Below, piece by piece: positions 27,432-36,069 of a stretch of DNA of 64,000 nucleotides. The translations under genes were made by a program, and so were the position numbers. Within the stretch, counting starts at the first letter, position 1, and every line of letters starts with the position of its first letter. Source of the stretch: Cytophagaceae bacterium (lineage in GTDB: Bacteria; Bacteroidota; Bacteroidia; Cytophagales; Spirosomataceae). The DNA lies in assembly GCA_005791165.1 (NCBI GenBank), contig SXXW01000024.1:1-64000 (forward strand), given 5' to 3'. A model generated the notes under the pieces. The model was given only the letters and a program-made list of their open reading frames with translations, was not told where the DNA came from and did no database searches.

Positions 27432-28499
27432 TTAAAAAGGCCCCTTAAACCAATCTCCGGGTATGTCATGTGGAATTGGTTCCGGTAAATCATTTTTAAC
27501 CATTGAAAAATCTTTACCTAACATTTGTATAACTGCAATTACAATATCTGAAGCTCTAACATAAAAACCTTTTGTCAAGGCTGGACTTGTTGGCTCTGGC
27601 ATGTCAGGCATTGCTAAGCGGCTGGGCTTACATTTTAAAAAATCAAAACAATCCATTGAAACTCTTGCGATAATTTCCCCTGCAACTGATCCTGTAGTAA
27701 ATCCTGTGTCAAGTGCTAGGATTCTACCCGTGACTTTTACTGAATTAAATATTGAGTCCCAATCGATAGGCCTAATCGTTAATAAATCAATGACATCACA
27801 TGAAATACCCATTTTCTCTAGGTACTCTACCGCATGTAAGGCTTCAATAGTCATGTATGACATGGTAACAATTGTTACATCAATCCCGGATTTTACTTTT
27901 TTTGCCTTGCCAATGGGTTTTGAATAAAACCCCTCAGGAACAAAACCCTTAACATTATGCAACCACCTGTGTTCTAAAAATACAACCGGATTTGGATCTA
28001 ATATAGATGCTGTTAGCAAACCCTTTGCATCTTCAGGCGTTGTAGGCATAACAACCTTTAATCCAGGCATATGTGCAAACCATGCTTGTAGATTTTGAGA
28101 GTGAGTGGGTCCTTGCCCCCAACCCCTTCCTAAGATAAGCCTAATCGTAATTGGAACCGACTGTTGACTTCCAAACATATAATGCCACTTTGAAGCAGAA
28201 TTTATAAGTTGGTCCATGGCTAATAAGAAAAAATCGAGCCGCTGGTGTGTCATTAAAGGAATTAATCCATTTAGGGATGCTCCTACAGCTATACCTGTCA
28301 TTGCATTTTCAGAAGTTGGCATATCAAACACCCTCTCACTTCCAAATTTCTGTTCTAAATTTTTAGTTGTATCAAAAACAGCCTTGGGATCAGTTACTCC
28401 TAGCCCATAACAAATTACGTTATCATTAGCAGCCATTGTTTCATGAATGGCTTCATTAATTGCAGTTGCAAAAGTGATTTCTCTATTATTAGATTGCAT
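27432..28499 (-). CDS. E1 beta-type subunit / transketolase C-terminal-like (pair 2)
   Basis: A 355-residue E1 beta protein. DMPTSENAMTGIAVGASL contains the thiamine-activating Glu, THQRLDFFLLAMDQL the next helix, and GRGWGQGPTHSQNLQAWFAH the His/Ser/Gln loop that pair 1 has lost. LGIDAIDL-type C-terminal strands and GEIIARVSM follow. The start overlaps the E1 alpha gene by 11 bases. The subunit looks fully active by motif. There is no E2 or E3 gene in the window, so the acyl or hydroxyalkyl intermediate probably goes to a sugar or small acceptor; this is inference. Confidence 0.88.
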   Translation of the reverse strand: MQSNNREITFATAINEAIHETMAANDNVICYGLGVTDPKAVFDTTKNLEQKFGSERVFDMPTSENAMTGIAVGASLNGLIPLMTHQRLDFFLLAMDQLINSASKWHYMFGSQQSVPITIRLILGRGWGQGPTHSQNLQAWFAHMPGLKVVMPTTPEDAKGLLTASILDPNPVVFLEHRWLHNVKGFVPEGFYSKPIGKAKKVKSGIDVTIVTMSYMTIEALHAVEYLEKMGISCDVIDLLTIRPIDWDSIFNSVKVTGRILALDTGFTTGSVAGEIIARVSMDCFDFLKCKPSRLAMPDMPEPTSPALTKGFYVRASDIVIAVIQMLGKDFSMVKNDLPEPIPHDIPGDWFKGPF

Positions 28500-29457
28500 A
28501 TTCCCCTATGTAAGCTTCAGAATTCTCAGGAAATGAAGATTCTTTGGCAAATGCAAAGGCTTCTTTAATTTCAAATTCTATTTTTGCTATAATTTCTTTA
28601 ATTTGAACTTCAGATATAAGCTTTTCTTGCAAAAGCTTGTCTTTCAATTTTGAAATTGGATCATTTTTTTTCCATCTTAAATATTCCTCTTCAGTTCTAT
28701 ATCCAATATCATTATCATAATTAACGCCACAATGTTCTAACCATCTATACGTAGAGAATTCAATGAATTGAGGTCCTTGATTATTTTGTATTCTTTGAAC
28801 AGCAGATTCAATTGATTTAAATGATTCAATTGCATTATTTCCATCAACTTCATCTACTCCTAAACCCATCGCTTTAGCAACAGTAGAAATTTTTCTTCCT
28901 TCTGGTTGACGCACATTTAATGGGCTATACACCGAATATAAATTATTCTCGCATAAAAATAATACTGGTAATTTTTTTACCACAGCAAAATTGACAGATT
29001 CGTAATATGACCCTTCTTCCGTAGCACCATCACCAAAAAAAATACAAGAGATTTGTTCGGTTTTTCTAATTTTAGATGCTAAAGCTAATCCAACACCAAC
29101 AGGTATACTATTTCCAACAATCGCCGAAGTCCCCATAAAGCCAACTGAATTGTCAATTAAATGCATAGAACCACCTTTGCCTTTGGAACAACCAGTACTT
29201 TTGCCATAAATTTCAGCAATCATTGACTTTAAGTTTCCTCCTTTACCGATATAATGCGCATGACCTCGATGCGTACTCATTGCCATGTCCTTGATACTAA
29301 CACAAAGGCCTAAAGCGGCTGGGACTGCTTCTTGGCCGATAGATAAATGAGTAGGACAACGCATTTCACCTTTAGGATATTCCCTAGCAATTTCTTCCTC
29401 AACCATGCGTATGCGCATCATTAAAGTAAGCAATTCTAAATTTAAATCTGTTACCAT
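28489..29457 (-). CDS. E1 alpha-type thiamine-diphosphate subunit (pair 2)
   Basis: A 322-residue E1 alpha protein. THLSIGQEAVPAALG near 35, STHRGHAHYIGKGG near 60 and KGKGGSMHLID near 93 are standard. FGDGATEEGSYYESVNFA (about 140 to 157) ending in CENNLYS is the thiamine-binding motif. The C-terminal half keeps GVDEVDGNN. It precedes the beta gene with an 11-base overlap. Compared with pair 1 it is closer to ordinary pyruvate/acetoin dehydrogenase subunits. Acetoin or 2-oxo-acid dehydrogenase is an alternative reading, but no lipoyl partner is nearby. Confidence 0.89.
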   Translation of the reverse strand: MVTDLNLELLTLMMRIRMVEEEIAREYPKGEMRCPTHLSIGQEAVPAALGLCVSIKDMAMSTHRGHAHYIGKGGNLKSMIAEIYGKSTGCSKGKGGSMHLIDNSVGFMGTSAIVGNSIPVGVGLALASKIRKTEQISCIFFGDGATEEGSYYESVNFAVVKKLPVLFLCENNLYSVYSPLNVRQPEGRKISTVAKAMGLGVDEVDGNNAIESFKSIESAVQRIQNNQGPQFIEFSTYRWLEHCGVNYDNDIGYRTEEEYLRWKKNDPISKLKDKLLQEKLISEVQIKEIIAKIEFEIKEAFAFAKESSFPENSEAYIGEYAI

Positions 29458-29489
29458 ATTTTTTCTAATGAATTAAAATCACCTATTAA

Positions 29490-30359
29490 TTATATTTTTT
29501 TTGCAAGTAGATACATAGACCAATCAACCATCGAAAGTATATCAGGGATATCTCCATATTCCTTTAAAATAGATACTTTATCTAGATGAATAAAATCGAA
29601 CCCCTTTGATTGGAGCAACTCCCGAAATTGATGGTAAGACCAAGCATTTTGATGATTGAATCGATGAAAATCTTCATCAGCAAGAGCGTATTTATTCAAA
29701 TCTTTTGAAATATCCCGGATATTTTCCTTATTAAGTATAATAACATGTTGATCATGAGGAATACGTGCAGGTCCATGATAAGCCTCTTTATTATTAGAAT
29801 TAATTTGGCCGGAAAAATGATCCCCGTACGCCTTATTCCAATATCCACAAATTAACATGGAATAATAATTTTCTGCATTGATTTCAACTCCAAATTTTTT
29901 CCAAGTCCATATCACTGAATCCTGACCGAGATTTTGCAAAAAGCCTAGGTTGCGCTTCATGTATTGGTCTTTTATCCTATCAAAATCAGGTATCTTGATA
30001 AGTATCCTGCCACTTTTCTTAAGAATACGATATGACTCTTCCAGCAACCTGTCGACAGTATTATCATCCAAGTGTTCAAAACAATGACTACTATAAACGA
30101 GTTCAAGCTTATCAGAAGCAAAAGGAAGTATTGTTGAAGGTTGAAATAAAATCTGTTTTGTATTAATTGAAGAAATCACATCTAAATTCATCCAGCCAAA
30201 ACCAAAAAAATTTGCTCCTCCGCCAATATTGACTTTATTTATACCAGAAAAGTAATTATTAAATAAAATCAAGCGCCGAAGTAAAAAAAAATATGGGCGC
30301 TTTAAAATTCGTAATTGATTATATAATTGATAATATAAAAAAACTAAGAATTTTTTCAT
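29490..30359 (-). CDS. Class I SAM-dependent methyltransferase
   Basis: A 289-residue protein with VNIGGGANFFGFGWMNLD near residue 43 as the SAM motif I region and YSSHCFEHLDDNTVDRLLEE near 90 typical of Methyltransf_11 proteins in glycan clusters. ILKKSGRILIKIPDFD is the post-core strand. A basic, hydrophobic N-terminus (about the first 35 residues) may tether it to the membrane. The C-terminal extension with histidine-rich NHQNAWSYHQF is unassigned. The acceptor is unknown. Confidence 0.82.
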   Translation of the reverse strand: MKKFLVFLYYQLYNQLRILKRPYFFLLRRLILFNNYFSGINKVNIGGGANFFGFGWMNLDVISSINTKQILFQPSTILPFASDKLELVYSSHCFEHLDDNTVDRLLEESYRILKKSGRILIKIPDFDRIKDQYMKRNLGFLQNLGQDSVIWTWKKFGVEINAENYYSMLICGYWNKAYGDHFSGQINSNNKEAYHGPARIPHDQHVIILNKENIRDISKDLNKYALADEDFHRFNHQNAWSYHQFRELLQSKGFDFIHLDKVSILKEYGDIPDILSMVDWSMYLLAKKI

Positions 30360-30387
30360 AAAGAAGTATATTTAAGATGGTTAGTAT

Positions 30388-31140
30388 TCAAAATAGAACT
30401 CCTTTATAATAACTACTAATCCTTTTATAGTGCCTATCACTAGGCTTCCCATAATAATTTATCCTTTTATTTCCAACTAACGACCTGAAAAGTGTAATCT
30501 CTAAACTTATTCGATTATTCAATTGTCCAGGTATACCGCGATGAATTAGATCTGAATTATGGAAAAGAACACAGAAACCAGGTCCTGTGTCTGAATACAA
30601 TTTTCCGTCTACTTCAAGCATACCATTTTCTAAATTCAGACCATTGGGATATATCATTAGTTTAAGATGTCCCCTTTCGAAACCATCCTTATGCAAAGAA
30701 TTAGGACCAAACTTTTCTGATTTAGGCTTGCTGATCCATCCACGAAAATTAATAATGACGAATGGAGACTTGATCGGTAATTTAATGGCGTTTCTTACAA
30801 ATTCGATTACTTTTTCAAATACCCAATGTTTTTCTATTTTGAAAAAAATTAAATTATCATTAATTTTTCGAATAATTTCTTCACTGAATTGTTCATTATT
30901 TTTCTCATTATATTCTTGATCAAACGTTACTAATTTTGATGCGCTTATGGTCTCCAATAAGTCATTGTTCAACTCTTGAGGTAGATAAAAAACTAATGGC
31001 TCAAGGCTTACTTCTCCAAAAAATAGATGAACTAGTGAGTCATGAAGTGAAAAATAGTTAAGTGAAAATAAATTAAAAAATTTGCCTATGGTATTGCCCA
31101 ATTTACTTTTTGCTTTTAGAAACAGCTTTTTTGCTTTCAT
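30388..31140 (-). CDS. Phytanoyl-CoA-dioxygenase-like Fe(II)/2-oxoglutarate oxygenase
   Basis: A 250-residue protein I place by its metal motif. HKDG (His-x-Asp) near residue 150 is followed about 50 residues later by IHRGIPG (second His) and NNRISLEI with the Arg that would bind 2-oxoglutarate. The double-stranded beta-helix signature GPGFCVLFHNSD lies between. The N-terminal 40 residues are basic and hydrophobic. It lies between two methyltransferase genes, so it may hydroxylate a sugar or its side group. The fold assignment is moderate and the function unproven. Confidence 0.6.
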   Translation of the reverse strand: MKAKKLFLKAKSKLGNTIGKFFNLFSLNYFSLHDSLVHLFFGEVSLEPLVFYLPQELNNDLLETISASKLVTFDQEYNEKNNEQFSEEIIRKINDNLIFFKIEKHWVFEKVIEFVRNAIKLPIKSPFVIINFRGWISKPKSEKFGPNSLHKDGFERGHLKLMIYPNGLNLENGMLEVDGKLYSDTGPGFCVLFHNSDLIHRGIPGQLNNRISLEITLFRSLVGNKRINYYGKPSDRHYKRISSYYKGVLF

Positions 31141-31146
31141 GAAAAT

Positions 31147-31806
31147 TTACGGAATAAACCAATAATAGTCTCCAGTATAACCAATTTCATTAAAAAATAT
31201 TTCCCATTCCTCAACTGACATAATGGTTTTAGCAGTTAAATTCCAATCAAACATACGTCTTTTTTCCTCTTCATTCCTATATGCATCGACAGTAATAAAT
31301 GATTTGCCCCTACTTACTCGCTCTATTTCTTGTAATGCTTTAGCACAATCTTCTCTTTCTAAATTATGAACAGTGTTAATTGAAATGACTACATCGAATG
31401 AATTATCTTCATAAGGTAAACTTGTAGCATTTGCCACTGAAACGAAAGGTTTTATTTCTTCAACTGCATTTTCAATCGCATATTCAGAGATATCAATTCC
31501 TGAAACTGTCATATTAGGAATTAATAAAGTTAAATCATATAACATAAATCCTTTGGCACAACCAACATCAAGTAAAGAACTGTTAGAAGTCAAATTCCAA
31601 TATTCTTGAAATGTTGGAATGACGGGCTGCCAAAACCTGGGCATATAATTAAATCCGCCATATCCATTTTTTCTATCCCCATCAAAGAAGTCTTTACCAA
31701 ATTTTCTTGCTAATGCCCTATCTTCTTCAGATTTTGATGCTCCACGCTCTTCTACATTACGCTTTGCTTTTGGGTAATTAATCATTAAATCTATTTCTTT
31801 CCCCAT
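31147..31806 (-). CDS. Class I SAM-dependent methyltransferase
   Basis: A 219-residue methyltransferase. LLDVGCAKGFMLYDL near 79 is SAM motif I, SGIDISEYAIENA motif II, ANATSLPYEDNSFDVVISINTV motif III/IV in two parts. The N-terminus has RKFGKDFFDGDRKNGYGGFNY, a segment common to small sugar or quinone methyltransferases. A Met at residue 8 is an alternative start; the first Met lies 4 bases after the upstream stop. It belongs to the same run as three SDR/epimerase genes, and probably methylates a sugar or its acyl group. Confidence 0.84.
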   Translation of the reverse strand: MGKEIDLMINYPKAKRNVEERGASKSEEDRALARKFGKDFFDGDRKNGYGGFNYMPRFWQPVIPTFQEYWNLTSNSSLLDVGCAKGFMLYDLTLLIPNMTVSGIDISEYAIENAVEEIKPFVSVANATSLPYEDNSFDVVISINTVHNLEREDCAKALQEIERVSRGKSFITVDAYRNEEEKRRMFDWNLTAKTIMSVEEWEIFFNEIGYTGDYYWFIP

Positions 31807-31810
31807 AAAA

Positions 31811-32749
31811 TTATAATTTTAAATTTTTCATCCATTTAACCGTGTAACATTGATCAGATTCCACCAATGTTCCGTTTTTATATGCTTCTATTATTTCATT
31901 AATAGCATAATCAACTCCATAGGCTTGTTTGAATCCAGTATTTAATAATTTATCCGAGTTTTGACGATAGGATCTTGGATCATTCGATTCTGATACTATA
32001 ATTTCCGCACCTAATTTATTTTTCACCATTTCAGCAATTAGTAAAATAGAGATGTTTTCAAAACCAGCATTATAACAGCCCGATTCTATATGACTATTTT
32101 TTATCAAATGCTGATACACTCCAACCATATCCTTCATATGGATATTAGGCCTAGTTTGATCGCCACCAAAAACCGTAATTCTATTATTTTTTAAGGCTTG
32201 AAAGGTCAACATGTTAACACTCACATCCAATCTCATCCTAGGCGACATGCCACAAACGGTAGCAGGTCTAATGCAATGCACTTGCATTTTATCTTTATAG
32301 CTAAGCAGTACTCTTTCGGCCACCATTTTCGTTTTATTATAAACTGAAATTGGCACTAAAGATAGATCTTCCGTTACTTGTGGCTCATCTTTCACACCAT
32401 AAACACTGCCGGAACTAGCATAAACAAAATGTTTGACTCCGTAACGGATAGCTTTATCTGCTAACTGCTGAGCTGCTAAGACATTTACCTCCCATGATAA
32501 GGTTGGATTTAAATCTACCGCAGGGTCATTTGCGATATTGGCTAAATGCAAAATAGTTTCTACATCTTTGAGATCTATAGAATCAACATCCCTAATATCC
32601 CCTTTAATATTTGTTAGATTAGGATGATCCTTTAAGCGATTCCCAAACCATTGGGTATCCACAACCGTTACTTGATGACCGTCGTTTAATAAAGTTTCAG
32701 TCAATACGGTTCCAACGTAGCCGCAGCCTCCTGTTAATAGTATTTTCAT
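31811..32749 (-). CDS. NAD-dependent epimerase/dehydratase (SDR paralogue C)
   Basis: A 312-residue extended SDR with LTGGCGYVGTVLT, YASSGSVYG near 110, YNKTK as the catalytic Tyr-x-x-x-Lys, and CGMSPRMRLDVSVNML near 165. RPNIHMKDMV and DPRSYRQNSDKL near the end tie it to the SDRs at 11760-12845 and 17314-18351. It is the smallest of the three and 4 bases from its neighbours on both sides. Function as a nucleotide-sugar epimerase or reductase is well supported by motif; substrate unknown. Confidence 0.86.
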   Translation of the reverse strand: MKILLTGGCGYVGTVLTETLLNDGHQVTVVDTQWFGNRLKDHPNLTNIKGDIRDVDSIDLKDVETILHLANIANDPAVDLNPTLSWEVNVLAAQQLADKAIRYGVKHFVYASSGSVYGVKDEPQVTEDLSLVPISVYNKTKMVAERVLLSYKDKMQVHCIRPATVCGMSPRMRLDVSVNMLTFQALKNNRITVFGGDQTRPNIHMKDMVGVYQHLIKNSHIESGCYNAGFENISILLIAEMVKNKLGAEIIVSESNDPRSYRQNSDKLLNTGFKQAYGVDYAINEIIEAYKNGTLVESDQCYTVKWMKNLKL

Positions 32750-32753
32750 TTGT

Positions 32754-33746
32754 TTATTGTTTGTGAATATAATCTGCTGGTAAATTTCTTAAAACTTCAA
32801 GATTAGAATCAATCCAATTCAATGTGTCTTCTAAGCCCTCTGAAAGCGAAATCTTATCTCTCCAACCTAATGAATTTCTAATTTTTTCTGTAGCCAATAG
32901 ATAGGCCTGATCTTTTCCCAATCGATCTCCAGTAATTTCTGCCAAGCTCTCTAAATCAATATGAGTCATTTCGCTAATTTTTTCAACCAATTCCCTTATG
33001 GAAATAAAATCATTCGTTGAAATGTGATAACTCTCTCCTACTAATCCATCCAATGCAATTTTTAATGTGGCATCAGAGACATCGTCCATATGGATAAAAG
33101 ATCGAATAGAGTGACCTCCTCCGTGCAATTGCATTTTCTTCCCTATTCTGGCATATAACATGGCTCTAGGAATAATTCTGTAAAGTTGCTGGCCCGGTCC
33201 ATAGACATTAGCGGCCCTTGTGAACACTACTGGGAAATTATAGGCCTTGAAAAAACTCATTAAATGCAAATCGCAAGCGGCCCTAGAAACAGCATAAGGC
33301 GTACTTGGAGCAAAATGAAAGCTTTCTTTTATCCATCCATCCGTACTTCCGTAAGCCTCAGGCGTAGTGACATGAACATACTTTTTAATGAAAGGTAACT
33401 TTCTTAATTGATCATGAAGTTTTACTTGGCCTACCACATTCGTTTGATACCAATCTTGAGGAGTCTCCCAACTTTGAGCCACCATTCCCTGAGCGGCAAA
33501 ATTTACGATAAACTCAGGTTTAAATTCATGTAATAAATTAATTAACTCCTCTAAATTTTTATTTAAGTCAATTTTCTTAAAAATGAATTTCCCTGCTTTT
33601 GTATCATTCTCCCATTTATATGGCAAATAAACATCATTCAATTCCTCTGAACGGCTTACCCCTAATACCTCAATTCCTTGTTGAAGTAAGAATTTAACAA
33701 ATTGAGCCCCTGAAAACGAATTACTTCCAATAACTAAAAACTTCAT
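32754..33746 (-). CDS. Nucleotide-sugar 4,6-dehydratase-like SDR with Lys-to-Arg change
   Basis: A 330-residue extended SDR resembling dTDP-glucose or GDP-mannose 4,6-dehydratases. It has VIGSNSFSGAQFV at the N-terminus, VTTPEAYGS in place of TDEVYG (the Glu is kept), and TRAANVYGPGQQLYRIIPR and SIRSFIHMDDVSD. The catalytic segment reads TPYAVSRAACD, so the Tyr is present but the usual Lys is Arg; I checked the codon (AGG). As the only dehydratase-like enzyme besides CapE it could start the deoxysugar pathway. The Arg may alter that. The following SIS gene is 4 bases away. Confidence 0.85.
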   Translation of the reverse strand: MKFLVIGSNSFSGAQFVKFLLQQGIEVLGVSRSEELNDVYLPYKWENDTKAGKFIFKKIDLNKNLEELINLLHEFKPEFIVNFAAQGMVAQSWETPQDWYQTNVVGQVKLHDQLRKLPFIKKYVHVTTPEAYGSTDGWIKESFHFAPSTPYAVSRAACDLHLMSFFKAYNFPVVFTRAANVYGPGQQLYRIIPRAMLYARIGKKMQLHGGGHSIRSFIHMDDVSDATLKIALDGLVGESYHISTNDFISIRELVEKISEMTHIDLESLAEITGDRLGKDQAYLLATEKIRNSLGWRDKISLSEGLEDTLNWIDSNLEVLRNLPADYIHKQ

Positions 33747-33750
33747 TTTA

Positions 33751-34317
33751 TTATTTATTTATGGGATTTTTAAAAAGCCACTGCATACACATGTGACCTA
33801 CCATCATTTGCAAATCCTCAGAGACCTGCATGTCATTAAATTCAAAATGTATCGGTATTTGTGCAATATTTTTACACGCTCCACCAGAAAAACCAAGTAT
33901 CGCAACCGTTTTCATTCCCAATTGATTCCCCATTTTAAGTGCATTAACTATATTAGGAGAATTTCCACTACCGGATAAAGCAATTAATAAATCCCCTTCA
34001 TTTCCTTTTACTCTTAGTTGTTCAGAATAAATATTTTCATATCCAATGTCATTTCCTAAACATGTTATTATGGATTGATTAGCACTTAATGACTCAACTC
34101 TTAAGCCGATTCCATTACTTACACCCGCTCCATACAAAAAGTCATTGGCCAAATGATTCGCATTGCCAGCGCTCCCTCCATTCCCACAAAAGTAAATAGT
34201 ATTTTTATTTTCCCAAGCCAATTTCATTTCGTTGGCTAATTTATCTACCAAACTCATTGTGCTGGAAGAAAATGCTTCATTTATTTTTTTCGAATAATTT
34301 ACGATGATTTCATTCAT
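33751..34317 (-). CDS. GmhA-like SIS-domain phosphosugar isomerase (copy 2)
   Basis: A 188-residue SIS protein. FCGNGGSAGNANHLANDFLYG near 43 binds the sugar phosphate, ALSGSGNSPNIVNAL near 112 is the second loop, and VSEDLQMMVGHMCMQ near 165 has the Glu/His positions typical of D-sedoheptulose 7-phosphate isomerases. It is distinct from the SIS gene at 18353-18910. Placed just after the ABC flippase gene, it may supply heptose phosphate or act on another keto sugar phosphate. I call it GmhA-like by motif only. Confidence 0.83.
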   Translation of the reverse strand: MNEIIVNYSKKINEAFSSSTMSLVDKLANEMKLAWENKNTIYFCGNGGSAGNANHLANDFLYGAGVSNGIGLRVESLSANQSIITCLGNDIGYENIYSEQLRVKGNEGDLLIALSGSGNSPNIVNALKMGNQLGMKTVAILGFSGGACKNIAQIPIHFEFNDMQVSEDLQMMVGHMCMQWLFKNPINK

Positions 34318-34320
34318 ATG

Positions 34321-36069
34321 TTAACTGTTTTGTAAAACCTCCTCAGGAATTCCTTCTTGAATTAATTTACCACTTTTTAATTTAAAAATTTTATCACAAT
34401 TTGATACCGTTGATAGTCTGTGTGCTACGATAATAATAGTTTTATCGCGTTTAAGATTATTTATCGCATCCATAAATCCCTTTTCTGTTTCATTATCTAA
34501 TGAACTTGTGGCTTCATCCAAAATCAAAACGGATGGATTATGATATAGTGCACGAGCAATTCCAATTCTCTGCCTTTGGCCACCAGAAAGTCGGACGCCA
34601 CGTTCTCCTACAAATGTATTTATCCCTTCATCTAAATTTAAAATAAATTCCGTCAGTTGAGCGGCATCTACGGCCCTATTGACCGCCACTTCATCTACCA
34701 ATTTAGGATCCAATCCAAATGCAATATTGTTCCGCAATGAATCATCCGTTAAATAGATTGATTGTGGCACATAACCAATTTTATCTTGCCAAGATCTAAT
34801 ATTAGTATTCAAAGGAGTTTTATCAATTAAAATTTCGCCATGTTCTGGCTCTAATAGTCCTAAAATTAAATCAATTAAAGTACTTTTTCCTGAACCACTG
34901 GGACCAATAAATCCGACTGTTTCCCCCTTTTTAATTTCTAATGAAATATTTTTAAGAACTAAGTTCCTTGTATTAGCATATTTGAAGTCTACATTATTTA
35001 ACGTAATCTTATCAACAAAATTCAATGGGGTAAAATTCTCTTTTTCAATAATAGTCCTTTCATTTAAACCCTTAAATTCATCATACAATAAGATAATAGT
35101 TGGCTTTGCAATTTGAATCCCTTGCATAAAAAACATAATTCTATTAATGGAAGGAATCAATCGAAAAGCAGCAGCAGCAAATATCCCTAGAGTAGGGATT
35201 AAGACATGTACAGGTTTGTTTTGTGCTAACATAGATAAAATCAAAGCAACCAAACCCATTACAGCGAAAACTTCAATATAAAGTCGGGGAATTTGGGAAA
35301 GAGTATTCGCTTTAATTCTAATTTTAGATAGGCTAAGGTTACTTTTCGCATATTCACTTACAAAATGATTTCCTCGATTCATCAACTTAATATCTTTCAC
35401 TCCGCCTAAACCCTGAAATAAAAATTGATTTTTTATTGCAGTGAAGGTTTGCCGCTCTTCCCCCCATTTTGAAATCCTCTTTTTAGTGAAGCCTTGAAAA
35501 ACAAAAATTAGTATGCATAGAAAAATAGAAACAACTAATGCGCCTTTAGGCTCTATAAAAACTATCAAACCGACAACTCCAATGATGGCAGAAATCTCAA
35601 TAATTAAAGCGATAAACGCCTGAGTCATATCAGTCAGTTGACTAACTTCACTAAAATTCCTTAACAATACAGCAGAATTTCTATTTAAGTGAAAAGAATA
35701 GGGTTGATTTAAATAGCCTTTAAATAAAAGGTCTTCTAATGTTTTTGATAGGGAATTAGAAAAATTATTTTGTCGCCAATTGACAAAAAGTAAAAAAAAT
35801 GCCTTCAAAACATAAATGACTATGATAAATAATAAACCGTAGAGAACGAGTTTAGAATGTGGGGGATTTCCTAATAGTTCTAGAATTAATTTTACTTTAG
35901 GGTAATCATCTACAATGTTCGGATTTAAAATGATTGCTAATGCTGGAAGTAATATTCCTACGCCCAACATTTCAAACAGCATTCCAAAAAACATTAAAAT
36001 AAAAAGAAGAAAAAGGCTCTTTTTAAATGAATTTGGAAGTAAATAATTAAATTTTTGAAGAATTGTCAT
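34321..36069 (-). CDS. ABC transporter, fused permease-ATPase (PglK/MsbA-like flippase)
   Basis: A 582-residue half-transporter. Residues 1 to about 320 hold six predicted membrane helices, and the rest is the nucleotide-binding domain. That domain has GPSGSGKSTLIDL (Walker A), LSGGQRQRIGIARAL (signature), VLILDEATSSLD (Walker B) and IIVAHRLSTVS (H-loop). In glycan loci such proteins (PglK, WlaB) flip undecaprenyl-diphosphate-linked oligosaccharide across the inner membrane. No Wzx or Wzy gene was seen, so this is the best flippase candidate. It overlaps the regulator-like gene upstream by 23 bases. Confidence 0.92.
   Translation of the reverse strand: MTILQKFNYLLPNSFKKSLFLLFILMFFGMLFEMLGVGILLPALAIILNPNIVDDYPKVKLILELLGNPPHSKLVLYGLLFIIVIYVLKAFFLLFVNWRQNNFSNSLSKTLEDLLFKGYLNQPYSFHLNRNSAVLLRNFSEVSQLTDMTQAFIALIIEISAIIGVVGLIVFIEPKGALVVSIFLCILIFVFQGFTKKRISKWGEERQTFTAIKNQFLFQGLGGVKDIKLMNRGNHFVSEYAKSNLSLSKIRIKANTLSQIPRLYIEVFAVMGLVALILSMLAQNKPVHVLIPTLGIFAAAAFRLIPSINRIMFFMQGIQIAKPTIILLYDEFKGLNERTIIEKENFTPLNFVDKITLNNVDFKYANTRNLVLKNISLEIKKGETVGFIGPSGSGKSTLIDLILGLLEPEHGEILIDKTPLNTNIRSWQDKIGYVPQSIYLTDDSLRNNIAFGLDPKLVDEVAVNRAVDAAQLTEFILNLDEGINTFVGERGVRLSGGQRQRIGIARALYHNPSVLILDEATSSLDNETEKGFMDAINNLKRDKTIIIVAHRLSTVSNCDKIFKLKSGKLIQEGIPEEVLQNS

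Noticed and set aside
27419-27493. Longer N-terminus of the SDR from the ATG at 27493
   Set aside because: It overlaps the E1 beta gene by 62 bases and the extra residues do not look like an SDR N-terminus.
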